This document shows, one piece after another, positions 1-5,479 of a stretch of DNA of 6,995 nt. The stretch lies in NCBI GenBank assembly GCA_021850835.1, contig JAJZKS010000091.1, forward strand, positions 1-6,995. The letters run 5' to 3'. This DNA comes from Thermoplasmata archaeon (lineage in GTDB: Archaea; Thermoplasmatota; Thermoplasmata; Thermoplasmatales; Thermoplasmataceae). A program made the position numbers and the translations under genes. The notes under the pieces are model-generated. The model saw nothing but the letters and a program-made list of their open reading frames with translations, had not been told where the DNA came from and made no database searches. Position 1 is the first letter of the stretch. Each line of letters opens with the position of its first letter.

Positions 1-597
1 ACGCAAAGCGAAAGGCATGTTCCTTGCTTATTATGGTTTCCAAAACACATTCTCCATATCCATTGAAGAGTTCATTCTTTCTTGAATGCAGTATAGGCAA
101 TATTCATGTGGGGAACATATTTTTTTAGACTTCACCATATAGGCAATTTCCCTAAGAAAAAATTGGTTATAAATTAATTGCTAGATCTGCAAAATTTCCT
201 GACTGGCGATAAATGAGTGTTCCCATTTTTCAAATAAGGTTGAGGTTTGAGAAAAGTTTCCAGTATGAGAAACATCAACACCCTGAGTTTTACATAACAT
301 GATAAGAAGTATTCAGTTTACACCGGTACAGGAATATTCAGGAAACTTAATGGGCCGAAAACCCCCTAATTTTTTATTTTACAATTCTGAATGGAATTTG
401 GTTAAGCGCAGTGAGCAAAGGAAACTTTTCATTTTATTGATAGATGACCTCTTTTTACACTCAAATGTCCCGAAAGATGGATCATTTTTCAACTGGAAAC
501 CAATACGTTGTTTTTGTTGTAACGTAATCAACTGCCAAGAAGCCACAATTTACTAAAATGGTGAAATACTATTAAATCTAAAGGGCAATTTGCCATA
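1..597. other. AT-rich region without a convincing gene
   Basis: I see no supported gene here. Positions 2-85 are open on the plus strand for 27 codons from the window edge to a TGA and could be the end of an outside gene, but the reverse strand is open too, so I do not call it. A 10-base direct repeat (TATAGGCAAT) lies at 92-101 and 138-147, probably by chance. The longest internal frame, 299-556, encodes 85 residues with no motif or recognisable fold. The last 40 bases carry a TATA-like promoter for the downstream membrane protein. The region may be degraded accessory DNA. Confidence 0.5.
570..577 (+). promoter_or_regulatory. TATA-like element before the left GtrA-like gene
   Basis: TATTAAAT in an AT-rich stretch is the best archaeal TATA candidate upstream of this gene. 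Its centre lies about 24 bases before the TTG at 598 and 36 before the ATG at 610, so transcription would begin near 598. This gives either a leaderless TTG start or a roughly 12-base leader before the ATG. No Shine-Dalgarno is visible. Confidence 0.35.
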
Positions 598-609
598 TTG
601 GAAACGCAC

Positions 610-1059
610 ATGAAAGATGCCAATTTCATTCAGGATATAAGGAGAATAATTCAAAATAACATGAAAAGGTCCATAAAATTCTCTATTTCCGGATGGATAG
701 GCTTCGGATTTGTTGAATTATTCACTTACCTGCTTTTTCATCTCCTCAAACTTAGTAATCTCATTTCAGTCTCCGCTTCTTTTCTGACTGGTGTGGCTAT
801 TGAATACCTGATCAACGAATTCTGGACTACTAGGGAGGCTGGAATTCATAATGGGAGCTATTTCGGAATTCTAAGGCGAATGGTCAAATTTGAATTCATC
901 AATTTGGGTGGAACTACTCTTTCCATATCCACACAGTACGCTCTTTTCATAATTTTTAACCTCGAGCCACTCATCGGTAATCTAATCGGATCAGCGGCAT
1001 CGCTCCCAATAAATTATTATCTTCAGATGAAAAAGACATGGGGAATTGAAATACGTTGA
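610..1059 (+). CDS. GtrA-like four-helix membrane protein (left copy)
   Basis: This 149-residue protein has four predicted membrane segments, at about residues 23-45, 50-67, 95-116 and 118-138, with basic stretches between them. The size, the glycines in helix 1, an EFWTTR stretch after helix 2 and an NYY..Q...TW end after helix 4 fit the GtrA family. Members of that family are thought to move polyprenyl-linked sugars across the membrane or to act with cell-surface glycosyltransferases. I chose the ATG at 610 over an in-frame TTG at 598 because it gives the same 149-residue length as the paralogue at 4913-5362. The two align without gaps and about half the residues are identical. The gene converges on sat, with a gene relic between them. 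The family call is good; the substrate is unknown. Confidence 0.75.
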   Translation: MKDANFIQDIRRIIQNNMKRSIKFSISGWIGFGFVELFTYLLFHLLKLSNLISVSASFLTGVAIEYLINEFWTTREAGIHNGSYFGILRRMVKFEFINLGGTTLSISTQYALFIIFNLEPLIGNLIGSAASLPINYYLQMKKTWGIEIR

Positions 1060-1073
1060 CTATTTAACATAAG

Positions 1074-1186
1074 TTCAGAAGGAAAAGCCTGTGGACACTT
1101 AACACTGCCATAATAGAATATGAGGGCACCCAAAGCAGGAGCTCCTTGTAAGAGAAGTTGAAAGCTACTTCAGTAATAATTTCTAG
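1074..1186 (+). pseudogene. Relic of a ribbon-helix-helix antitoxin-like gene, frameshifted
   Basis: From 1074 to 1148 one frame reads ...LNTAIIEYEGTQSRSSL before a TAA at 1149. Stepping back one base at 1148, the reading continues as VREVESYFSNNF to a TAG at 1184-1186. The joined product has the helix-loop-helix pattern of CopG/VapB-type proteins, whose second helix typically starts like SRSxLVRE. The N-terminal beta strand and a start codon are missing: the first frame opens after a stop at 1065-1067 and holds no ATG or GTG. A single lost G at the CTTG/GTAAG junction would explain the shift. The TAG overlaps a Shine-Dalgarno for a following gene, as in antitoxin-toxin pairs. The identification rests on a short pattern only and could be coincidence. 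Confidence 0.38.
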
Positions 1187-1212
1187 GAGGTCATTATGAA
1201 CATGGAAAGTGC
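1185..1212 (+). pseudogene. Orphan Shine-Dalgarno and start codon of a lost gene
   Basis: AGGAGGT at 1185-1191 stands four bases before the ATG at 1196, close to a perfect archaeal ribosome binding site. The frame begins MNMESA and then runs into the antisense of the sat 3' end, stopping at 1253-1255 after 19 codons. The simplest reading is that the start of a second operon gene, possibly a toxin partner of the upstream relic, was cut away by a rearrangement ending close to the sat stop codon. A functional 19-residue peptide cannot be excluded. Confidence 0.35.
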
Positions 1213-2352
1213 TTACCTGACAAATGGGTCTTTAAGAGTAGCAAGGGTTTCATAGACTTCCTGCCTCATGAGTTCTTTTGACGGTGTTCTTTTGGACAGA
1301 ATGAGATTTCTGAGTTTTGTTCCGCTGAAATGTTCCTGCTGCTCTCTCGAATGTGTGCATTCTTTTTCCGTTACCAGCTGGGCACATTTCTGACAGTAGA
1401 ATGTCTCCTGGAAAGGGACAATCTCCACTCCCAGATCATCAAAACTTGCGAGATTTTTCTGGGCATCATATGGTCCGTAGAAGTCACCAACTCCAGCATG
1501 GTCCCGGCCGACTATGAAGTGAGTACAGCCATAGTTCTTCCTCATTATGGCATGCATTACAGCTTCTCTAGGGCCGGCGTACATCATTTCGTAATGCAGT
1601 GGGGTCATTAGGACACGGTCGGAGGGGTAATAATAATCTATTAGGGCTTTGTATGACATCAGTATTGCCTCATCAGTGTAATCCCCCGCCTTTTTCCTTC
1701 CTATGACGGGATTTATGAATAATCCGTCTGTGTTTCTCAAAGCCATCCTCTGTATGTCCTCATGACCCCTGTGCGGGACATTCCTGGTTTGAAATGCTGA
1801 TACGGTTTTCCAGCCCTTTTCCAAGAAATATTTTCGCGTTTCTTCCGGAAATAGCGTGATTGATTTAAACGGAAAATCAATATAGTCAGCTTCAACTATT
1901 CTACCACCAATTAACTTGTTTCCGCTGTTTCTGACTTTCCTGACCCCCGGATGCTCATCTGAAGTGGTTCCAAAGACAGAGTTGCATAAATTATCCCTGT
2001 CAATAGTGTAAATCTCTGAAATCAATAACTCCGCCAGCGGTATATGATGATACGAAAGGAATAACAGATTACCCTCTTTGAAATTTGAGTTCCCATTATC
2101 ATCTAAGGGCAATAACGAAGGGATGCTCCAGGGCAAACCATTCTCAAGTCTCTGTTCTCTTAGAACACATGCATAATCAGAATATCCCATGAAGCCCTCA
2201 AGGGGGCTGAGAATTCCGCTTTTTATGCCCATTATGGTCACAGCGGTTTCGTAAGAAATTTCTAGTGTGTGCCTAAGGTCACTCTTGCTGAATTTATTTC
2301 TGTCTAAATCCGGAATCTGGATGAGTTTTCCTCCATGTGGCAATGGAAGCAT
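1213..2352 (-). CDS. sat: ATP sulfurylase (sulfate adenylyltransferase)
   Basis: This enzyme activates sulfate with ATP to form adenosine 5'-phosphosulfate (APS) and pyrophosphate, in the cytoplasm. With the start at 2352 it has 379 residues, usual for the single-domain archaeal/bacterial Sat type. Visible marks are an N-terminal PHGGKL, the nucleotide motif QTRNVPHRGHE (about 188-198), PRE (261-263), GRDHAG (282-287), a zinc-site pattern C-x2-C-x8-C followed by a histidine (320-334), and SGTKLR near the end. No APS kinase domain is attached. I chose the ATG at 2352 because GGAGG sits eight bases upstream and PHGGKL then lies at the usual N-terminal place. An ATG at 2427 would add 25 unrelated residues inside cysH. 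The gene starts one base after the cysH stop, so the two are surely one operon, probably translationally coupled. Confidence 0.95.
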   Translation of the reverse strand: MLPLPHGGKLIQIPDLDRNKFSKSDLRHTLEISYETAVTIMGIKSGILSPLEGFMGYSDYACVLREQRLENGLPWSIPSLLPLDDNGNSNFKEGNLLFLSYHHIPLAELLISEIYTIDRDNLCNSVFGTTSDEHPGVRKVRNSGNKLIGGRIVEADYIDFPFKSITLFPEETRKYFLEKGWKTVSAFQTRNVPHRGHEDIQRMALRNTDGLFINPVIGRKKAGDYTDEAILMSYKALIDYYYPSDRVLMTPLHYEMMYAGPREAVMHAIMRKNYGCTHFIVGRDHAGVGDFYGPYDAQKNLASFDDLGVEIVPFQETFYCQKCAQLVTEKECTHSREQQEHFSGTKLRNLILSKRTPSKELMRQEVYETLATLKDPFVR

Positions 2353-2353
2353 A

Positions 2354-3100
2354 TCATGAGCCTCCATCAGGTGTTTTGGAATTTCCACCTGAATTGGAGG
2401 CACCCTGGCCGGAAAGATGTAACCCACATTCTTTCAGGCCTGATTCCCACCACCATCTTCCCGCCCTTTCATCTTCCCCTGGCATAATGGCCCTGGTGCA
2501 TGGTTCACATCCTATGCTTGGGTAACCCTTGTCGTGAAGGCTGTTGTATGGGATACTATTCTGTTTAATAAAATCCCAAACATCAGATGAAGTCCAGTAA
2601 ATCAGAGGATTGACCTTTAAAATACCCCGGGTCGTGTCTTTTTCCATTATTCCCAGAGTTTGGCGGAATTTATTCTGCCCTGATCTTAATCCAGTTATCC
2701 AGGCTTTCTTACCAGTTAAGATCTTTTCCAGGGAATTCACCTTTCTAATATTGCAACAGAATTTCCTGTTTTCCTGCGAATAGTAGAAGAGGTTATACCC
2801 TGACTTCCTTACCATTTCTTCCACTTCACTTGCCACAGGAAAATAGCTCTTGAGTTTAAGGCCATAAAACATAACGGCCCTGTCAATGAAGTCATAAGTA
2901 TCCTGATGCAACCTGCCAGTGTCTATTGTGGCAATTTCTATATCGAGGTCCAGTTTTGATATGAGGTGGGTAATAACCATGTCTTCGGCTCCAAAGCTTG
3001 AGGTAAAAACCACTTTTTTTCCATATTCCTTGTCTATTTTTTCCAGAATGTCTTCGGTCTGTGCAATTTTGCCCATGGTTTCATTGGTGGTCATTTCCAT
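2354..3100 (-). CDS. cysH: Assimilatory APS reductase (CysH family, iron-sulfur type)
   Basis: The 248-residue protein belongs to the PAPS/APS reductase family, which reduces activated sulfate to sulfite with thioredoxin-like donors. It shows SFGAED (35-40) for phosphosulfate nucleotide binding, DTGRLHQDT (60-68), TGLRSGQ (136-142), GRWWWE (214-219) and the catalytic ECGLH (224-228; Cys225). The paired Cys115-Cys116 together with Cys198-x2-Cys201 is the [4Fe-4S] signature that normally marks use of APS rather than PAPS. This agrees with sat directly downstream and no APS kinase in view. About 20 residues after ECGLH form a Gly/Ser-rich tail that also holds the sat ribosome binding site. The ATG at 3100 has no Shine-Dalgarno but has a TATA box about 23 bases upstream, so the mRNA is probably leaderless; an ATG at 3094 is an alternative. 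Confidence 0.92.
   Translation of the reverse strand: MEMTTNETMGKIAQTEDILEKIDKEYGKKVVFTSSFGAEDMVITHLISKLDLDIEIATIDTGRLHQDTYDFIDRAVMFYGLKLKSYFPVASEVEEMVRKSGYNLFYYSQENRKFCCNIRKVNSLEKILTGKKAWITGLRSGQNKFRQTLGIMEKDTTRGILKVNPLIYWTSSDVWDFIKQNSIPYNSLHDKGYPSIGCEPCTRAIMPGEDERAGRWWWESGLKECGLHLSGQGASNSGGNSKTPDGGS
2361..2365 (-). promoter_or_regulatory. Shine-Dalgarno that fixes the sat start
   Basis: Read on the minus strand, GGAGG lies eight bases before the ATG at 2352, within the last codons of cysH. It supports this start over the in-frame ATGs at 2367 and 2427 and implies coupled translation of the two genes. Confidence 0.75.
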
Positions 3101-3220
3101 AGATAAGTTAGATTTTGAGAATATATGAGATAAAGTTTGTACGCATTTTGGTAGATGTATAAGTCAATTTTACACACAAATTATTCTTTTATATACACGC
3201 TTGTTTTTCATATATATTAA
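3101..3220. promoter_or_regulatory. Divergent promoter region of cysH-sat and the ComA-like gene
   Basis: These 120 AT-rich bases separate two divergent start codons. For cysH, ATATAT at 3121-3126 is centred about 23 bases before its ATG. For the plus-strand gene, TTTATATA at 3188-3195 is centred about 29 bases before the ATG at 3221; a second AT run at 3209-3218 is too close to serve. Neither gene has a Shine-Dalgarno, so both transcripts are probably leaderless. Between the boxes lies an inverted repeat, listed separately. Shared control of both directions is likely but inferred. Confidence 0.6.
3156..3176. promoter_or_regulatory. Candidate operator, imperfect inverted repeat
   Basis: TGTATAA at 3156-3162 and TTACACA at 3170-3176 are inverted with six of seven bases matching, around a seven-base spacer. 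The 21-base size suits a dimeric winged-helix protein. It lies about 12 bases upstream of the TATA box of the ComA-like gene and about 30 bases upstream of the cysH box. The obvious candidate to bind it is the winged-helix tail encoded next door. In AT-rich DNA a repeat of this quality can arise by chance. Confidence 0.35.
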
Positions 3221-4207
3221 ATGACAGGAAAATTTCTAGAGGACTATTTGGGAAATGTCAAGAGCTGGCACAGCGGCGGATCAGCAATGGTAATTGACAG
3301 GTTCGCAGCAGTCCCTTGGGAGAATATCCCCGACCTGTCTGAATACATCAGTTATGTTAAGATCGGGTGGACTTTATCCATGTTGTTAACTGAAAAGAAC
3401 CTTTCAGAAAGAATCCAGAAATTTAATGCATCAGGCCTGCCAGTTTCCCACGGCGGCACTCTAATGGAAATGGCTGTGAAGAAAGGAAAGGCCGACGATA
3501 CCCTGCAGCGCCTGAAAAATGCTGGCTTCAATATCGTTGAAATCAGTGAAGGTGTCAGTGAGATGCCAGTGAAAGTCAAAGAGAGGATTGCTGACTTTGT
3601 TCATTCCAATGGAATGCGATTGATGGTTGAAGTTGGGAAGAAGAATCCCAGAAACCAGTTGAGCCTTGAGGAAACTGTGCAGAAAATAAATGAATCTGTG
3701 GACCTGGAACCTGAATTCCTAATCGTGGAAGGGAGAGAATCCGGAAAAAGTGTGGAAATATTTGACGACCTTGGTGAGATAAAATGGGACTGGGTCAACC
3801 GGATACTGGAAGAATGCCCAAAAGAAAAGATAATGTTTGAGGCGCCACTAGAAAGGCAGCAGGTTGAGCTGGTTATCAGGATTGGTGCCAATGTGAACCT
3901 TGGTAATGTTTCCTTTGGCAGTGTTGCGGCACTGGAGACGCAGAGAAGGGGCATGCGGGGAGACACATTTGGTATTCTCGACACTACTGTGAAAGTTAAT
4001 GGTCCACCCTCCAATAAGTTCGTGTACTATATTGTGGCAAATCACGGTCCGATCGACCAGTCTGCAATCATGGATATGACCGGGATCAACAGAAAAACTC
4101 TACAGACATCTTTGGAGGAATTAATGGAATCAGGCTTGATAAAATCAAATCCTGACAGAAGGGACATGAGGCGGAGGATTTACTCTCTCAACACCGGAAT
4201 ACAGTAA
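3221..4207 (+). CDS. comA: Phosphosulfolactate synthase (ComA family) fused to a winged helix-turn-helix domain
   Basis: Residues 1-252 match the ComA family, TIM-barrel enzymes that add sulfite to phosphoenolpyruvate to give (R)-phosphosulfolactate, the first step of one coenzyme M route. The family landmarks are present in order: YVKIGW (45-50), HGGTL (77-81), VEVGKK (136-141), VEGRESGKS (169-177), FEAPLERQQ (206-214), NVNLGN (224-229) and MRGDTF (245-250). ComA proteins are normally about 250 residues. Here a linker is followed by residues 266-325 that read as a MarR/ArsR-like winged helix: helices around 278-288 and 290-306, then a basic wing with PDRRDMRRR. The fusion suggests a sulfite- or phosphoenolpyruvate-responsive regulator, a bifunctional enzyme-repressor, or an enzyme with an odd tail. 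It is divergent from the sulfite-producing genes. The start at 3221 is supported by a TATA box and lacks a Shine-Dalgarno. Confidence is high for the fold and moderate for the activity. Confidence 0.85.
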   Translation: MTGKFLEDYLGNVKSWHSGGSAMVIDRFAAVPWENIPDLSEYISYVKIGWTLSMLLTEKNLSERIQKFNASGLPVSHGGTLMEMAVKKGKADDTLQRLKNAGFNIVEISEGVSEMPVKVKERIADFVHSNGMRLMVEVGKKNPRNQLSLEETVQKINESVDLEPEFLIVEGRESGKSVEIFDDLGEIKWDWVNRILEECPKEKIMFEAPLERQQVELVIRIGANVNLGNVSFGSVAALETQRRGMRGDTFGILDTTVKVNGPPSNKFVYYIVANHGPIDQSAIMDMTGINRKTLQTSLEELMESGLIKSNPDRRDMRRRIYSLNTGIQ

Positions 4208-4244
4208 TTTGAAAAAGAGAAATTCAGATGTTACATAGCTAAGC

Positions 4245-4253
4245 TTTTAGATA
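4245..4253 (+). promoter_or_regulatory. TATA-like element of the coiled-coil protein gene
   Basis: TTTTAGATA is centred about 26 bases before the ATG at 4275, the right distance for a leaderless archaeal transcript. No Shine-Dalgarno precedes the ATG. This suggests the gene has its own promoter in addition to any readthrough from the ComA-like gene ending at 4207. Confidence 0.4.
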
Positions 4254-4274
4254 ACAAAGATGATTAGACAGTAA

Positions 4275-4865
4275 ATGGCAGATCATAACGATCTCCGGAT
4301 GCGCCTAGATGCTACAAATTTCTACAGGAAGCTGAAATTCCTGAAGAACGAGATAGAAAGGTCCAGAGGAAAGATACCATTCAGCATATTTGCTGACCTG
4401 CTGAATCGCACTGAGGAGAAGATCAGGACCATGGAATATCCTATCTGCCAGATGACTAAAATCACTGTTACGTTTTCCAATGAACTCAACAGGGAAATTT
4501 CCACAAACGAATGCATTGCGGGACTTGCTGATGGAAACTCCCTTGCCAACTACATCTTTTCAAGGTATCCTGCGGCAACAGACTATAAGATGGATTCCAT
4601 GGAAATCACTGGGACATTGCAGAAGAATTATGCAGAAACCACCAGAAAAGAAGAGTCAACAGTGAAGTTTGAACCGACGCCGACGAAATCAACCCAGGAC
4701 ATTCAGGAAGAAGTCAAAAACCTCAACGAGAGAGTGGACAAAATGGAGAAGACCATGACTGAGGAGTTACCAAAGATCAACAAGAAGATGGATGACCTCG
4801 AGGTGAAGATGGACTATCTTTACCACTTCTTTGTCAAAGAGAAGGATAAGGAGAAGAAGCAGTAA
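4275..4865 (+). CDS. Unrecognised protein with C-terminal coiled coil
   Basis: I do not recognise this 196-residue protein. It has no signal peptide or membrane segment and is highly charged. Residues 1-60 look helical and basic, 60-118 look like a mixed alpha/beta part (for example ITVTF at 63-67), and 119-141 is a Thr/Pro/Lys/Glu-rich linker. From 143 to about 186 hydrophobic residues recur at 3-4 spacing (I143, V147, L150, V154, M157, M161, then I168, M172, L175, M179, L182), a coiled coil interrupted by Pro166. The end is lysine-rich. It may oligomerise or bind a partner. It follows the ComA-like gene on the same strand after 67 bases and converges on the next gene with a 47-base gap. Codon use and composition make it a credible real gene, but its function is unknown. 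Confidence 0.75.
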   Translation: MADHNDLRMRLDATNFYRKLKFLKNEIERSRGKIPFSIFADLLNRTEEKIRTMEYPICQMTKITVTFSNELNREISTNECIAGLADGNSLANYIFSRYPAATDYKMDSMEITGTLQKNYAETTRKEESTVKFEPTPTKSTQDIQEEVKNLNERVDKMEKTMTEELPKINKKMDDLEVKMDYLYHFFVKEKDKEKKQ

Positions 4866-4912
4866 GGTTGCCAATCCCCCTTCTTACTTCATATTCCAAC
4901 ACTATATGAAAT

Positions 4913-5362
4913 TCAGACAATTCTTATTTTCCAAGTGCTCCTCATCTGAACATAATAATTGACAGGAAAAGCAAATGCTGACCCGAATATGTTTCCTATA
5001 AGCGGTGACAGGTAGAACAGAACGAACAGAATGTACTGTATGATAATTGCAATTACTGTGCCTGCCAGGTTCAGCATCTCGAACTTTATTATCCTGTGCA
5101 GGAAAGCCAAAGCTCCTGAGGTGTGTATTCCCCGGTTCCTGGTAGTCCAAAACTCGTCCATTGAGAATTCAACCGCTACTCCCGCAAGGAACGCTGGCGT
5201 AACGGATAGAAGATTGCTCAGACTGGCCATATGGAAAAGCACATAGGTTGTGAATTCCACGAAGAGGAATCCGACAAATCCTGAGAATGCATATTTCATG
5301 GACAGATGGAAATTCTGTTCTATAATTCCCTTTAGAGTTCCATATGCCTCTCCACTTTTCAT
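4913..5362 (-). CDS. GtrA-like four-helix membrane protein (right copy)
   Basis: This 149-residue protein has four predicted membrane segments, near residues 22-45, 50-67, 92-116 and 118-138, and GtrA-like features: a glycine-rich first helix, DEFWTTR after helix 2, and PVNYYVQM...TW after helix 4. It aligns end to end without gaps with the product of 610-1059, with about half the residues identical, including EFWTTR, SPLIGN/EPLIGN and GSA. GtrA-like proteins are associated with transfer of lipid-linked sugars for surface glycans. The gene follows a sequon-rich surface protein on the same strand after 117 bases, which fits such a role but proves nothing. The ATG at 5362 has AT-rich promoter-like DNA before it and no Shine-Dalgarno. 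Confidence 0.77.
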   Translation of the reverse strand: MKSGEAYGTLKGIIEQNFHLSMKYAFSGFVGFLFVEFTTYVLFHMASLSNLLSVTPAFLAGVAVEFSMDEFWTTRNRGIHTSGALAFLHRIIKFEMLNLAGTVIAIIIQYILFVLFYLSPLIGNIFGSAFAFPVNYYVQMRSTWKIRIV

Positions 5363-5370
5363 AATTAATT

Positions 5371-5390
5371 TATTTTATATGGGTCTATAA
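5371..5390 (-). promoter_or_regulatory. Promoter-like AT-rich stretch of the right GtrA-like gene
   Basis: Read on the minus strand, TTATAG (5390-5385) lies about 23-28 bases before the ATG, and ATATAAAATA (5380-5371) lies 9-18 bases before it. The first has the spacing expected for a leaderless archaeal transcript; the second has the better TATA sequence but is close to the start. The gene probably has its own promoter rather than depending on readthrough from the surface protein gene. Confidence 0.4.
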
Positions 5391-5463
5391 GGCTGATTCC
5401 TTGGAAGTTATGGCTCTGTGCCAATAATAAAAATGTTAAAAAAGTGGATTAAAGATGTTGGGT

Positions 5464-5476
5464 AAAAAAAGAAGTA
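5464..5476 (-). terminator. T-rich terminator after the surface protein gene
   Basis: Just past the stop codon at 5480, the minus strand carries a pyrimidine run with seven consecutive T (5470-5464). Further T runs follow at 5443-5438 and 5433-5429. Archaeal transcription commonly ends at such T-tracts without a hairpin, and none is obvious here. Confidence 0.45.
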
Positions 5477-5479
5477 AGT

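Noticed and set aside
2..85. End of a plus-strand gene entering from the left edge
   Set aside because: Only 27 codons are visible, the reverse strand is equally open, and no family is recognisable.
92..147. 10-base direct repeat TATAGGCAAT, two copies
   Set aside because: Two short copies in AT-rich DNA with unrelated flanks do not suggest an array or a target-site duplication.
299..556. An 85-residue open frame on the plus strand
   Set aside because: It has no motif, no ribosome binding site and an unusual mix of residues for a folded protein; it looks like a chance frame in AT-rich DNA.
1196..1255. A functional 19-residue peptide gene behind the strong Shine-Dalgarno
   Set aside because: Most of it is the antisense of the sat 3' end, so it is better explained as the truncated start of a lost gene.
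2353..2427. A 25-residue N-terminal extension of ATP sulfurylase from an ATG at 2427
   Set aside because: It lies entirely inside cysH in another frame, has no family similarity, and the ATG at 2352 has a GGAGG eight bases upstream with PHGGKL at the expected N-terminal place.
3601..4014. A 137-codon open frame antisense to the ComA-like gene
   Set aside because: It is the complement of well-conserved enzyme motifs, and its own product (Ser/Ile/Pro rich) resembles nothing known.
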